Positions 26,668 to 34,088 of a stretch of DNA of 64,000 nt are shown one piece after another. The stretch lies in contig JAFDVR010000009.1 in the NCBI GenBank assembly GCA_018268855.1, positions 146,436 to 210,435 of the forward strand, written 5' to 3'. Both the position numbers and the translations under genes were made by a program. This stretch comes from Acidobacteriota bacterium (lineage in GTDB: Bacteria; Acidobacteriota; Terriglobia; Terriglobales; Acidobacteriaceae). The notes beneath the pieces are model-generated. The model saw only the letters and a program-made list of their open reading frames with translations, did no database searches and was not told the origin of the DNA. The stretch's first letter is position 1, and each line of letters begins with the position of its first letter.

Positions 26668-27837
26668 CTACCTATTCAGGCTACGGAGATATTTACCAAG
26701 TTTCTCAAACAACTCTGGGCGGTCCCACATGAACTTCTGCGGAAATTGACCGGTGATCTGGTACGGCGCGGGTTCCGGTGGCATCTGCTGCGCCATCTGT
26801 TCCTTGGTTACCTTGAATTCGCCAATCCGGTACCCATACATATCCAGGTGCTTTACGCCTAGCCTCAGGGCCTCCTGGCAGATAGCGATGATCTCTTCGG
26901 CAGTCGGATGCACCGCCGGTCCTGGCAATCGTTCCTCACGCTGATTGGCCGTCCAGAAAGTAAAGATGATCGGCTTGCCGGGAACGACTTTACGAATGAT
27001 TTTTATTGCCTCACCGTTCTTCTTTGCTACCTCTGCAGGCGAGTTAGGATCAGAGGTCCATGTGGACACGGTATAGCCGCCCACCGCATCGAAATGCTTC
27101 ATGGTGCGGCCGAGGTCCCATCCTAGCAGCGCAGGTCTCTTTGGATTGACAAGGCTGTTAATGCTGTCTTCCACATAAAGAACGTGGGCGGGATTAGGGT
27201 CAATATCGCGGATGAATCGTACCGTATCGATGGCCCAATCTTCCCACCATTGGTTGCGTGCCTTTACCCACTCATTCCATCTCGCATCGTTGGGTGTGCG
27301 TGGCAGCGGCGCTCCAAACGCCTTCTCCTCCCACGCTCCATACGAAATTGCGGCACTGCCACCGAAGGTGTCGTCAAAAGCATAGCCGCGAAAACCGGGG
27401 ACATCGCGATAGGTATGTGCAACGTCCTGCAGATATCGTTTCCACTCCGTATTGCGCCACTCCGGATTGAAGACATCGAAGCTGTCGAGGACTTTGCCTT
27501 CTGCTGTGATCTGCATGAACTTTGGATCGCGGTGCATGGAGTTCGCCACCGGCTGCCAGACAATCAGATAAATGCCTAAACCCGCTTTATGGGCTTTATC
27601 CATTGCCTCCAGGGTGTCGTGTTTGCGAGTGACAATTCCAGTGAGATCCACTCCCCAGCACATCAGCACATCGGTAAAACCCAGCTTCCTCATCTCGGTA
27701 AAGTCATGCGACCAATCGGTTTTGGGGGCGGAATTGAGCCAGTACCATGCACTGATCCGAACTTTTGGGTTTTGCGACTGCATCGGTACGGTCACAAACA
27801 GAACAAGTAGGAACATTATCAGCAGCTTTTTGGACAT
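26668..27837 (-). CDS. Secreted TIM-barrel-like protein of unknown function, family B copy 2
   Basis: A 389-residue paralogue of the product of 14770-15951. It shares NPKVRISAWYWLNSAPKTDW almost unchanged, plus FTDVLMCWGVD, FDVFNPEWRNTEWK, GYAFDDTFGG, IIFTFWTANQREERLPGP and HLDMYGYRIGEF. A Sec signal peptide (KKLLIMFLLVLFVTVPMQS) leads the protein. AAGGGA lies a few bases upstream of the ATG. A TIM-barrel hydrolase is inferred from the strand pattern. Genes of family B therefore lie about 11 kb apart, enclosing most of the metabolic genes. RidA follows directly downstream. Confidence 0.7.
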   Translation of the reverse strand: MSKKLLIMFLLVLFVTVPMQSQNPKVRISAWYWLNSAPKTDWSHDFTEMRKLGFTDVLMCWGVDLTGIVTRKHDTLEAMDKAHKAGLGIYLIVWQPVANSMHRDPKFMQITAEGKVLDSFDVFNPEWRNTEWKRYLQDVAHTYRDVPGFRGYAFDDTFGGSAAISYGAWEEKAFGAPLPRTPNDARWNEWVKARNQWWEDWAIDTVRFIRDIDPNPAHVLYVEDSINSLVNPKRPALLGWDLGRTMKHFDAVGGYTVSTWTSDPNSPAEVAKKNGEAIKIIRKVVPGKPIIFTFWTANQREERLPGPAVHPTAEEIIAICQEALRLGVKHLDMYGYRIGEFKVTKEQMAQQMPPEPAPYQITGQFPQKFMWDRPELFEKLGKYLRSLNR

Positions 27838-28115
27838 ATTAATTCCCTTGAGATGATTTCAGTGCTGCAATCTCGCAATAGTGTCTTGGATCAAAGAACA
27901 AATAACTATCAACCGATGTAGCACGTTCAGCCGGCCGGACAAATTCTATGCGTGATGGCGTGAGTAGAAAGGGACAGAGTGGAGTCGCCAAATCGATTTC
28001 TGCCGTTCCAAATGGGGCTAAAACGAGGTGATGCCTGTGGTGTATGCGGAATCGCAATAATATTCTCCGCACGGCCTTACCGAACTCAGATTGAAGACGC
28101 GTATAACCCAAACGC
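27838..28115. other. Upstream region of family B copy 2 without a supported gene
   Basis: This stretch holds the promoter side of the leftward gene and the operator-like site at 27924. One 92-codon minus-strand frame crosses it, but it shows no recognisable motif and covers the expected promoter, so I do not call it. Confidence 0.4.
27924..27941. promoter_or_regulatory. Candidate IclR operator, copy 8 (degenerate)
   Basis: CGTTCA-GCCGGC-CGGACA has an exact left arm and a weak right arm, about 90 bases upstream of the family B gene starting at 27837. Confidence 0.28.
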
Positions 28116-28144
28116 ACAAAAACCCCACGATGTGGGGTTTTTGT
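28116..28144 (-). terminator. Intrinsic terminator of the tRNA-Met gene
   Basis: A perfect 13-bp stem ACAAAAACCCCAC (28116-28128) with its complement at 28132-28144 and a three-base loop. It lies 20 bases beyond the tRNA 3' end in the leftward reading direction. Confidence 0.78.
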
Positions 28145-28163
28145 GGGGTCATAAACCTCTAAA

Positions 28164-28208
<45 letters not shown>

Positions 28209-28399
28209 TGGCCGCGCACTCGCGTATCTAACTGATTTCTTTGGTACGGATAGCCACGCGGAAGTACGGAAAAGTACCCTCCAGACAGCTTGGTGGGAGC
28301 TTATTGGGAGCGCGTTTCGGAGGTTGGGTTTTCCACCCAAAGGTCGCTGGATTTCGAGTCAATGGCCAAGTCTTCTCTTGTTTCGATTGCTGCGATTGA

Positions 28400-28428
28400 T
28401 TGCGATTGTTTCGGATACATGGGACAAT
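28400..28428 (+). promoter_or_regulatory. Possible promoter of the toxin-antitoxin pair
   Basis: TTGCGA (28400-28405) and GACAAT (28423-28428) are 17 bases apart. A ten-base periodic run of CGATTG words (TTTCGATTGC, TGCGATTGAT, TGCGATTGTT, 28381-28410) overlaps it and may be a regulator or recombinase binding site. Confidence 0.35.
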
Positions 28429-28445
28429 AGATTTGAGGTGATGTG

Positions 28446-28895
28446 ATGTCCCAGACACTTCTTATGCCGACCCTGCCCACAGAAACGGATGCCACGCTTG
28501 CGCGGGAGACCAGCCGCTTGCTGGCCCCTCGTATACGCTCCAAAGCCCCTCTCCGCGTCCGCGTCGTGGACGCAGCCAAAGAGGAGACCTTGCAGCTTCC
28601 CGCACCCGCCGTCCAAATGTTGGTTCGCATTCTGGAAGAGATGGCGAGGGGAAATGCCGTGACCCTGATTCCGGTTCACGCAGAGCTGACGACACAAGAA
28701 GCAGCGGATATGCTGAACGTCTCTCGGCCCTACCTAATTCAACTGCTGGACGAGGGAAAGATAGAGTACCGGAAGGTTGGGACGCACCGGCGCGTTCGCT
28801 TCGATGCTTTGATGGCCTACAAGCGTCAGGCCGATGCCGAGCGTCGGGCTGCTCTTGCCGAACTGGCAGCGTATGACCAGGAGATTGGGATCTAA
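28446..28895 (+). CDS. HTH (excisionase-type) DNA-binding protein, probable antitoxin
   Basis: About 149 residues. The C-terminal half has ELTTQEAADMLNVSRPYLIQ and KVGTHRRVRFDALMAY, the winged-helix HTH_17 pattern of excisionase-like proteins. The N-terminal half is proline- and arginine-rich, of no known fold. It ends two bases before a PIN-domain toxin, the usual gene order for this antitoxin class, so it probably neutralises the toxin and represses their shared promoter. A GAGGTG lies at a good distance from the ATG at 28446; a GTG at 28443 is also in frame. An excisionase role is less likely. Confidence 0.72.
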   Translation: MSQTLLMPTLPTETDATLARETSRLLAPRIRSKAPLRVRVVDAAKEETLQLPAPAVQMLVRILEEMARGNAVTLIPVHAELTTQEAADMLNVSRPYLIQLLDEGKIEYRKVGTHRRVRFDALMAYKRQADAERRAALAELAAYDQEIGI

Positions 28896-28897
28896 TC

Positions 28898-29470
28898 GTG
28901 GCAGCGTTCATTGTCTTCTATGACGCGAATGTGCTCTATCCAGCGGAGCTACGCAACTTCCTTATGCACCTTGCTATGACGGGAATGTTTCGTGCCAAAT
29001 GGTCCGCAGATGTTCACGAAGAATGGATCAGCAGTCTTTTGAAACGCCGTCCTGACCTCACACGCGAGAGATTGGAACGCACCCGGCGGCTTATGGATCA
29101 AGCCGCTCCCGATGTGCTTGTTACGGGATATGAACATCTCATCCCTGGCCTCGTTCTCCCTGATGAAAAAGACCGGCATGTGCTGGCAGCAGCAATCCGT
29201 TGCGGAGCCAGCGTCATCGTTACTTTCAATCTGGCAGATTTTCCGCGTGAATCGCTGCGAGAGTTCGGAATCGAGGCGCAACATCCTGACGAGTTCATCT
29301 TCAATTTGTTCGACCTTGCTCCCGGCCTTGTCATCGAAGCCGCAGAGAACCACCGGAGCAGCCTGAAGAACCCACCCAAAAACGTCGATGAATACCTGGC
29401 TATGTTGGAAGCTCAAAGGCTGGCACAGACGACCTCTGCCCTCCGTGAATATATGCACGGCTTGAATTGA
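28898..29470 (+). CDS. PIN-domain ribonuclease, probable toxin
   Basis: A 190-residue protein starting at GTG. The PIN acidic residues are seen in FYDANVLYP near the N-terminus, in ADVHEEWISSL, and in DEKDRHVLAAAIRC followed by VIVTFNLADFP. PIN domains cut RNA using two or three magnesium-bound acids. The C-terminal helical part (LVIEAAENHRSSLKNPPKNV) is longer than in VapC and fits a separate PIN subgroup paired with HTH antitoxins. It probably stabilises the element in the host. Confidence 0.78.
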   Translation: MAAFIVFYDANVLYPAELRNFLMHLAMTGMFRAKWSADVHEEWISSLLKRRPDLTRERLERTRRLMDQAAPDVLVTGYEHLIPGLVLPDEKDRHVLAAAIRCGASVIVTFNLADFPRESLREFGIEAQHPDEFIFNLFDLAPGLVIEAAENHRSSLKNPPKNVDEYLAMLEAQRLAQTTSALREYMHGLN

Positions 29471-29503
29471 AGTTGTGTTCTTCCAGACTTCCCGCGACAA
29501 TCG

Positions 29504-29773
29504 CTAATCAGGAATCAAAAAGTATTGCGGGGGCTTGTCATATATTTGAGCAAGCTGGATAAGTTCAAACACTTCGACGCTGCGCTCACCCGTCTCGCAT
29601 TTCGAGAGGAAGGAGTGCGGCCTGCCCATGCGGGCAGCTACTTCCCGCTGTGTCAGCCCTGCTTGCTCACGGGCCGAAATCAGTTTTTCAATAAACCTGT
29701 CATAGAGAGCCTTGTGTTGCGCCGTCCTGCCTTTGCGGGATACGCGGGTCTCAGGCTTTTTCTGTTTCTTCAC
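29504..29773 (-). CDS. XRE-family transcriptional regulator
   Basis: An 89-residue DNA-binding protein with a basic N-terminal tail (MKKQKKPETRVSRKGRTAQH) and one Cro/C1-type domain, LTQREVAARMGRPHSFLSKC to FELIQLAQIYDKPPQYF. Regulators of this size often control conjugation or maintenance genes of mobile elements. It is convergent with the PIN gene and divergent from the small gene at 29855. The 82-base divergent gap contains a perfect 15-base palindrome, a good candidate for its operator. Confidence 0.85.
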   Translation of the reverse strand: MKKQKKPETRVSRKGRTAQHKALYDRFIEKLISAREQAGLTQREVAARMGRPHSFLSKCETGERSVEVFELIQLAQIYDKPPQYFLIPD

Positions 29774-29801
29774 CTTTCAAGTGTGGGAAACGCTTGACGA
29801 A

Positions 29802-29816
29802 TCCCCTAATAGGGGA
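29802..29816. promoter_or_regulatory. Palindromic operator candidate for the XRE regulator
   Basis: TCCCCTAATAGGGGA is a perfect palindrome around a central A. A TTGACG (29794-29799) lies immediately left of it, so a bound repressor would cover the spacer of a rightward promoter. Confidence 0.55.
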
Positions 29817-29854
29817 CAGGCTGGATTGCATCGAATTCCTTCAGGAGATCGAGT

Positions 29855-30070
29855 GTGACGAGAGATCATTTGGAATGTCCCGAGGTGGCTGGAAAGACGA
29901 TCAAGTCGCTGAAGCTATATGAGGACGATGCAGACGGATGTGAAACCCTGATTGAGTTCACGGATGGCACGTCGTTCTCCAGTTCCGTGTGCCATCAGCC
30001 GACCTTCAAAGGAACACTGTTTGAGAGTGGTGCTGGAACGCCGAAAGTCATTCGCAATTACGAGCTGTAG
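29855..30070 (+). CDS. Small conserved-looking protein of unknown function
   Basis: A 71-residue protein beginning at GTG with AGGAG upstream. It is acidic, with short beta-strand-like repeats (KTIKSLKLYEDD, ETLIEFTDGTSFSSSV, TPKVIRNYEL), and has no membrane segment or known motif. The pattern resembles small stand-alone beta proteins often found in accessory DNA. It may be controlled by the divergent XRE gene and precedes the secretion operon. Confidence 0.55.
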   Translation: MTRDHLECPEVAGKTIKSLKLYEDDADGCETLIEFTDGTSFSSSVCHQPTFKGTLFESGAGTPKVIRNYEL

Positions 30071-30077
30071 CTGGCGT

Positions 30078-30100
30078 CGTCATGCCTTACGGGCATGACG
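30078..30100. promoter_or_regulatory. Hairpin in front of the secretion operon
   Basis: CGTCATGCC (30078-30086) pairs perfectly with 30092-30100 around a five-base loop, without a T-run. A second short hairpin GCTGAC/GTCAGC (30155-30174) abuts the ribosome site of virB2. These may shape expression of the secretion genes. Confidence 0.35.
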
Positions 30101-30186
30101 AACGCTCGAAATGTCATTGGACGTTTGCGCCATCCGAACTTAGCTTTGCGCCTAGCTGACAACACCGAGTCAGCGGAGGTGCAAAG

Positions 30187-30597
30187 ATGCTCAGAATCCG
30201 CCGCGCAATCCGGTTGGGAAAGACTCTCAATCGGTCGTCCAATCTTCCCGCCAAATGGCGGACAAACCCCTTCTCAAAGCAATCCCTCCGCCATGCCCTG
30301 CATGTGATGGGACCGACCCTCGCCGCGCTCCTGTTTGCAGGAGTCGGAAGTGGTGTCGCGCACGCTCAGGGAACGATGGACTTCTCTGGCGCGACGACGT
30401 TGATGTCAACCTTCAAAACGTTCGCCATGTACGCCGGGGCTGTCATCTGCCTCGGCGGTCTCATCTTCGCTGGCATTCGCATGATGTCAGGAAGATTTCA
30501 GGACGCCATACCTGGTCTCTTCGGTGCGTTGTTCGGTGCTGGAGTCCTGGGATGGGGCGCGGGCTGGATCGGTTCTTTGACCGGCCAGAACATGTGA
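30187..30597 (+). CDS. virB2: VirB2/TrbC-like conjugative pilin
   Basis: A 136-residue precursor. A long basic leader is followed by a hydrophobic signal ending GSGVAHAQG, and then two membrane helices (FAMYAGAVICLGGLIFAGIR and PGLFGALFGAGVLGWGAGWI). This is the usual plan of VirB2/TrbC major pilin subunits, which assemble the transfer pilus after signal cleavage. It has GGAGGT seven bases upstream and opens the type IV secretion operon. Confidence 0.82.
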   Translation: MLRIRRAIRLGKTLNRSSNLPAKWRTNPFSKQSLRHALHVMGPTLAALLFAGVGSGVAHAQGTMDFSGATTLMSTFKTFAMYAGAVICLGGLIFAGIRMMSGRFQDAIPGLFGALFGAGVLGWGAGWIGSLTGQNM

Positions 30598-30606
30598 GGT
30601 GCGCCC

Positions 30607-30870
30607 ATGACCAAGCGGGGAGAACCGTTACCGATCAATCAGGCGCTCAACCGGCCTCGGGCCAAACTTGGCCTCGACCTCAGCGCATGGATGGCGATTG
30701 TCTTCGTCTGCGTAACGGTTTTCCTCGTTGGGTTTCGCCTGTTGGCGATGATGGCCTTCCCCACGCTTGCCGTGGGCGCGTGGCTCATCGTTCGTAAACA
30801 CCCAAAGATGTTTCAGCTATGGGGCTTGAGCCTCAGCCAGAAGTCCTATTATGACCCGCGCAAATACTGA
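30607..30870 (+). CDS. virB3: VirB3/TrbD-like inner-membrane protein
   Basis: An 87-residue protein with PINQALNRPR at the N-terminus, the conserved VirB3 opening, and two close membrane segments (AWMAIVFVCVTVFLVGFRLL, MMAFPTLAVGAWLIV). VirB3 works with VirB4 at the inner membrane during pilus assembly. The gene lies between virB2 and virB4 and overlaps virB4 by 20 bases. Confidence 0.82.
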   Translation: MTKRGEPLPINQALNRPRAKLGLDLSAWMAIVFVCVTVFLVGFRLLAMMAFPTLAVGAWLIVRKHPKMFQLWGLSLSQKSYYDPRKY

Positions 30871-33220
30871 GCAAAGCAAATTCGTTCCGTGGTTCGCAAC
30901 GGCGGGAGCCGCGTGCAGCATCGTTCCGATTGCACGCTTCATCAGCTCCAACATCTTCGCGCTCAAGGGCGGCGGGTACGGATGCCTGTTCGCTCTGACC
31001 GGCATTGACGAAGAGGGTTTGACCGACCAGGAGCTTGAATCGCGGATGCGCTCAATAGAAGGCGCATTGCGCGGCCTTCCCGAAGGCTCTTGCCTGTATC
31101 AATACACCCGCGTCATGTCGGGGCATGAGCTGCCACGACAGAAGTCCTACAGCAATCCCGTCACACAGGTATTCGTGGACGACCGGCTCAACTTCCTTGA
31201 AAAGACCGCAGCGTTCCGCCGCATTGACCTGCATTGGTGCCTCACAGTGGAGCCGCCCAAGCTGAAGGCGTTCGAGCGCAAACCGCAGGAGAACTCTGCC
31301 GACACCTCGCGGTTGCTGGCAGAGCTTCAGAAGTCGGCAACGATTCTCGAAGGCCATCTCGGCAGTTTGTTGGGGTTGCGCGTGCTCGACAAGCAGAGCA
31401 CATTTCAGTTCTTTTCCTATCTCTTCAATCTTGAGGAATGGGCCTCGCAGTTGCAGCTCCGCGACGATACGGGCGTGGACCGCCAGATCGTGAGCAATGC
31501 AGTCGCATGGCACAGCGACTATCTGCGCGTCGGCAAACGCTACGTGCAGATGTTCTCGCTCAAGACGACGCCGGAGGCGTCCCGCCCCGGCCTCTTCTCG
31601 GGCCTGCTGACCCTCGATTGCGATAGTGTCCTGTGCTCGACATGGCGGCCCAAGTCCACTGCCGCGGCCCGGAGTGAGATCGACGCACAAGAGAAGTTCA
31701 TCAGCTTTTTCAAAGTCGGCGTTCTGACCCGCGTGCTAAGCGGGCGCGATACCGCTTCACTCGAAACCGGCGCGGGCGCGAAGGCCGCCAACAGCAACGT
31801 CGATGACCTGAGCCTTGTCATCCGCGAGCTGGACAAGAAGGCGCAGGGCGAATACTCATTGCGGCTCCTGCTCGCGGGTCGCAGTGCGGAGCAGCTACGC
31901 GACACCGCGCCTGCCGTGCATCGGATCTTCGTCGATGCGCGAGCGCAGGTGATCGAAGAGACGCTTGGCAATCTGTCCGCGTTCTACGCCATGTTTCCCG
32001 GCAATGGGAAGTTCAATGTCTTTCCGATGTGGCTCAGTGAGGAACATCATGCGCGGCTCTCTTCCGTGTTCGCGCCGCACATCGGACACCCGCACTCTGA
32101 AGACCTCGATTCCGAATACTTGAATGTCTTCGAGACACGCACGCGGACGCCGTTCTTTCAGGACGTGTACGTGGACGGCGTGCGCGTCATGCTTATCATC
32201 GGTCCCACGGGTTCAGGGAAAAGCGTGATCGGCAATGCGACCGTTGCGCTTGAACAAAAGTACGGCGGATTTACTTACATTTTTGACATCGGCGGTAGCT
32301 ATGAAAGCGTTGTGGAGCTGTACGGAGGCCGTGTTGACCGCATCGGCAAAGATGGCCCCCGCGTCGCGTTGTTCGCATTGGAGCCGACCGACAGCAATAT
32401 CAAGTTCCTGTACAGCTTCATCAAGCTACTGCTCACGAATGGCGGTGCGGAGCTGGAGCCGGAAGACGACGATGTGATTCACAAGGCCGTGCAGGATATG
32501 TATCTGCTCGACCCGGAAAACCGTCGCCTGTCCAATCTCTTCCTTCCCAAGAAGCTAGACAGGTATCTCTCGAAATGGGTTGGGCGAGGCGTTTATAGTG
32601 CCATCTTCGACAACATAGACGACAGCCTCTCACTGTCTCGCGTACAGTGCTTTGACTTCCAGGGCATCAATAACGCGCAGTACGCCGACCTCATAGAGCC
32701 GCTGATGGTGTGGCTGCTACGGCGTATCAACGATGTGCTGTATGACGCCGCCAATCTTGGAGTGCCGAAGCACATCCTCATCGAAGAAATCTTTAGCTCG
32801 ATGAAGAATCGCCAGTTGCTCGAAGGCGCTCTCGCGTCCATCAAGACCGTTCGCAAGAATCTTGGCGGCGTCACCATGATTGGTCAATCGGCAGAAGACC
32901 TTGGCGAAAACGCCGACAGTATTGTGAACTCCTGCACCTCCTTCCTGTTCCTGAAAGACACCACTTTTAACCGGAAGCGGTACGCCGAGTTGTTCAAGAT
33001 GACCGAACAACAGCTCGCTCTCTTCGAGAGCTTGCAGGACCGCGAGGCGCTTTATATGCGCCGCGACGGACTCACGAAGGTTGTTCGCCTGAATCTCGAC
33101 GCACGCAGCTACGCGACGTTCTCCACCAAACCCAAAGACCGCGTTCGCCGGTCGAAGCTGATTGCCAAGTATGGACTCACCGAGGGCATTACACGTTTTG
33201 CCCAGGGCGAGTCTGCATAA
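30851..33220 (+). CDS. virB4: VirB4/TrbE-like conjugal transfer ATPase
   Basis: A 789-residue ATPase energising pilus assembly and transfer. The N-terminal CagE/TrbE region carries YQYTRVMSGHELPRQKSYSN. The motor domain has Walker A IGPTGSGKSVIGN, Walker B-like KHILIEEIFSSM and the C-terminal IGQSAEDLGENADSI segment typical of VirB4. A Glu-Glu pair takes the usual DE place in Walker B. Length and layout fit the family. Confidence 0.93.
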   Translation: MTRANTEQSKFVPWFATAGAACSIVPIARFISSNIFALKGGGYGCLFALTGIDEEGLTDQELESRMRSIEGALRGLPEGSCLYQYTRVMSGHELPRQKSYSNPVTQVFVDDRLNFLEKTAAFRRIDLHWCLTVEPPKLKAFERKPQENSADTSRLLAELQKSATILEGHLGSLLGLRVLDKQSTFQFFSYLFNLEEWASQLQLRDDTGVDRQIVSNAVAWHSDYLRVGKRYVQMFSLKTTPEASRPGLFSGLLTLDCDSVLCSTWRPKSTAAARSEIDAQEKFISFFKVGVLTRVLSGRDTASLETGAGAKAANSNVDDLSLVIRELDKKAQGEYSLRLLLAGRSAEQLRDTAPAVHRIFVDARAQVIEETLGNLSAFYAMFPGNGKFNVFPMWLSEEHHARLSSVFAPHIGHPHSEDLDSEYLNVFETRTRTPFFQDVYVDGVRVMLIIGPTGSGKSVIGNATVALEQKYGGFTYIFDIGGSYESVVELYGGRVDRIGKDGPRVALFALEPTDSNIKFLYSFIKLLLTNGGAELEPEDDDVIHKAVQDMYLLDPENRRLSNLFLPKKLDRYLSKWVGRGVYSAIFDNIDDSLSLSRVQCFDFQGINNAQYADLIEPLMVWLLRRINDVLYDAANLGVPKHILIEEIFSSMKNRQLLEGALASIKTVRKNLGGVTMIGQSAEDLGENADSIVNSCTSFLFLKDTTFNRKRYAELFKMTEQQLALFESLQDREALYMRRDGLTKVVRLNLDARSYATFSTKPKDRVRRSKLIAKYGLTEGITRFAQGESA

Positions 33221-33240
33221 CCACCGAAAGGACCAGAGAA

Positions 33241-34086
33241 ATGAAACCACCCATTCTTATCTTCGTCGCCTGTGGCCTTACATTCACTGCCTCCGTCGCC
33301 TTTGCCTCTGGCCCCGGTACATCCGATGCCAAACACCTTCAACCCAATGCGCCGCGCACCATCACCGTGTCCGAGGCGGACACGCCGCCTGTGGTTCGCG
33401 CCGGTCTTCTGCAATCGACATTGATTCTTCTCCCCGCTGAGGAGAAGGTTGCGAATGTCTTTGCGGGTGACACCGTGGATTGGGTCTTTGACGGCGGCCA
33501 CGTCGCCAGCCGCTTTATCAGCATCAAGCCAAAGGTCGCGGGCAGCACAACGGACGTGCATATCGTCTCCGACCACGGCAACGAATATACGCTCCAGTTG
33601 CGCGAAGTCTCCGGCGACGACGATCCGCATTTCGATTCCAAAATCTTCATCACACCCGGCGACAAGGCCGCGAAGGAGAAACTGACCGAGCTGCCCGTCT
33701 TCGTTCCCGCCGCCGAGCTGGACAGAGTGAAGCAGGAGGCCGCCGCAGCGCAGGCGGCGCAGGCCGCCACGCTGAAGGCGGAGAAGGCACAGGAGGAGAC
33801 ATATCGCAGCCAGTATCCCGGCAGCTTGCACTTTGATTACACCTGGGACAAATCGAAGGGCAAGGAGCTTGGCTTACAGGCGATATGGCGCGATGACAAA
33901 TTCACGTATCTACGGGGGCAGTTTCAGGAAACACCCGCCCTGTATGAAGTGAAAGATAAGAAACCATCCCTCATCAACTTCGATTTCAGCAACGGTCTTT
34001 ACACGGTTCCGAAGGAGCTGGACAACGGCTATCTCGCCATTGGCAAACAGAAAGTGGAGTTTCATCGCACCGAGGAAGCGAGGTAG
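33241..34086 (+). CDS. virB9: VirB9/TrbG-like outer-membrane core protein
   Basis: A 281-residue secreted protein with a signal peptide (MKPPILIFVACGLTFTASVA). The N-terminal beta-domain (LILLPAEEKVANVFAGDTVD) and the C-terminal domain (HFDYTWDKSKG, AIWRDDKFTYLRG, LDNGYLAIGKQKVEF) match VirB9, which with VirB7 and VirB10 forms the outer-membrane core complex. No VirB7 lipoprotein gene is recognisable beside it. A coiled, alanine-rich linker (QEAAAAQAAQAATLKAEK) joins the domains. Confidence 0.85.
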   Translation: MKPPILIFVACGLTFTASVAFASGPGTSDAKHLQPNAPRTITVSEADTPPVVRAGLLQSTLILLPAEEKVANVFAGDTVDWVFDGGHVASRFISIKPKVAGSTTDVHIVSDHGNEYTLQLREVSGDDDPHFDSKIFITPGDKAAKEKLTELPVFVPAAELDRVKQEAAAAQAAQAATLKAEKAQEETYRSQYPGSLHFDYTWDKSKGKELGLQAIWRDDKFTYLRGQFQETPALYEVKDKKPSLINFDFSNGLYTVPKELDNGYLAIGKQKVEFHRTEEAR

Positions 34087-34088
34087 CC

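Noticed and set aside
27839..28117. 92-codon minus-strand frame upstream of family B copy 2
   Set aside because: It covers the promoter and operator-like site of the downstream gene and shows no recognisable motif.
28446..28895. Element excisionase as the role of the HTH protein
   Set aside because: The immediately following PIN toxin makes an antitoxin role better supported, although the HTH fold is excisionase-like.
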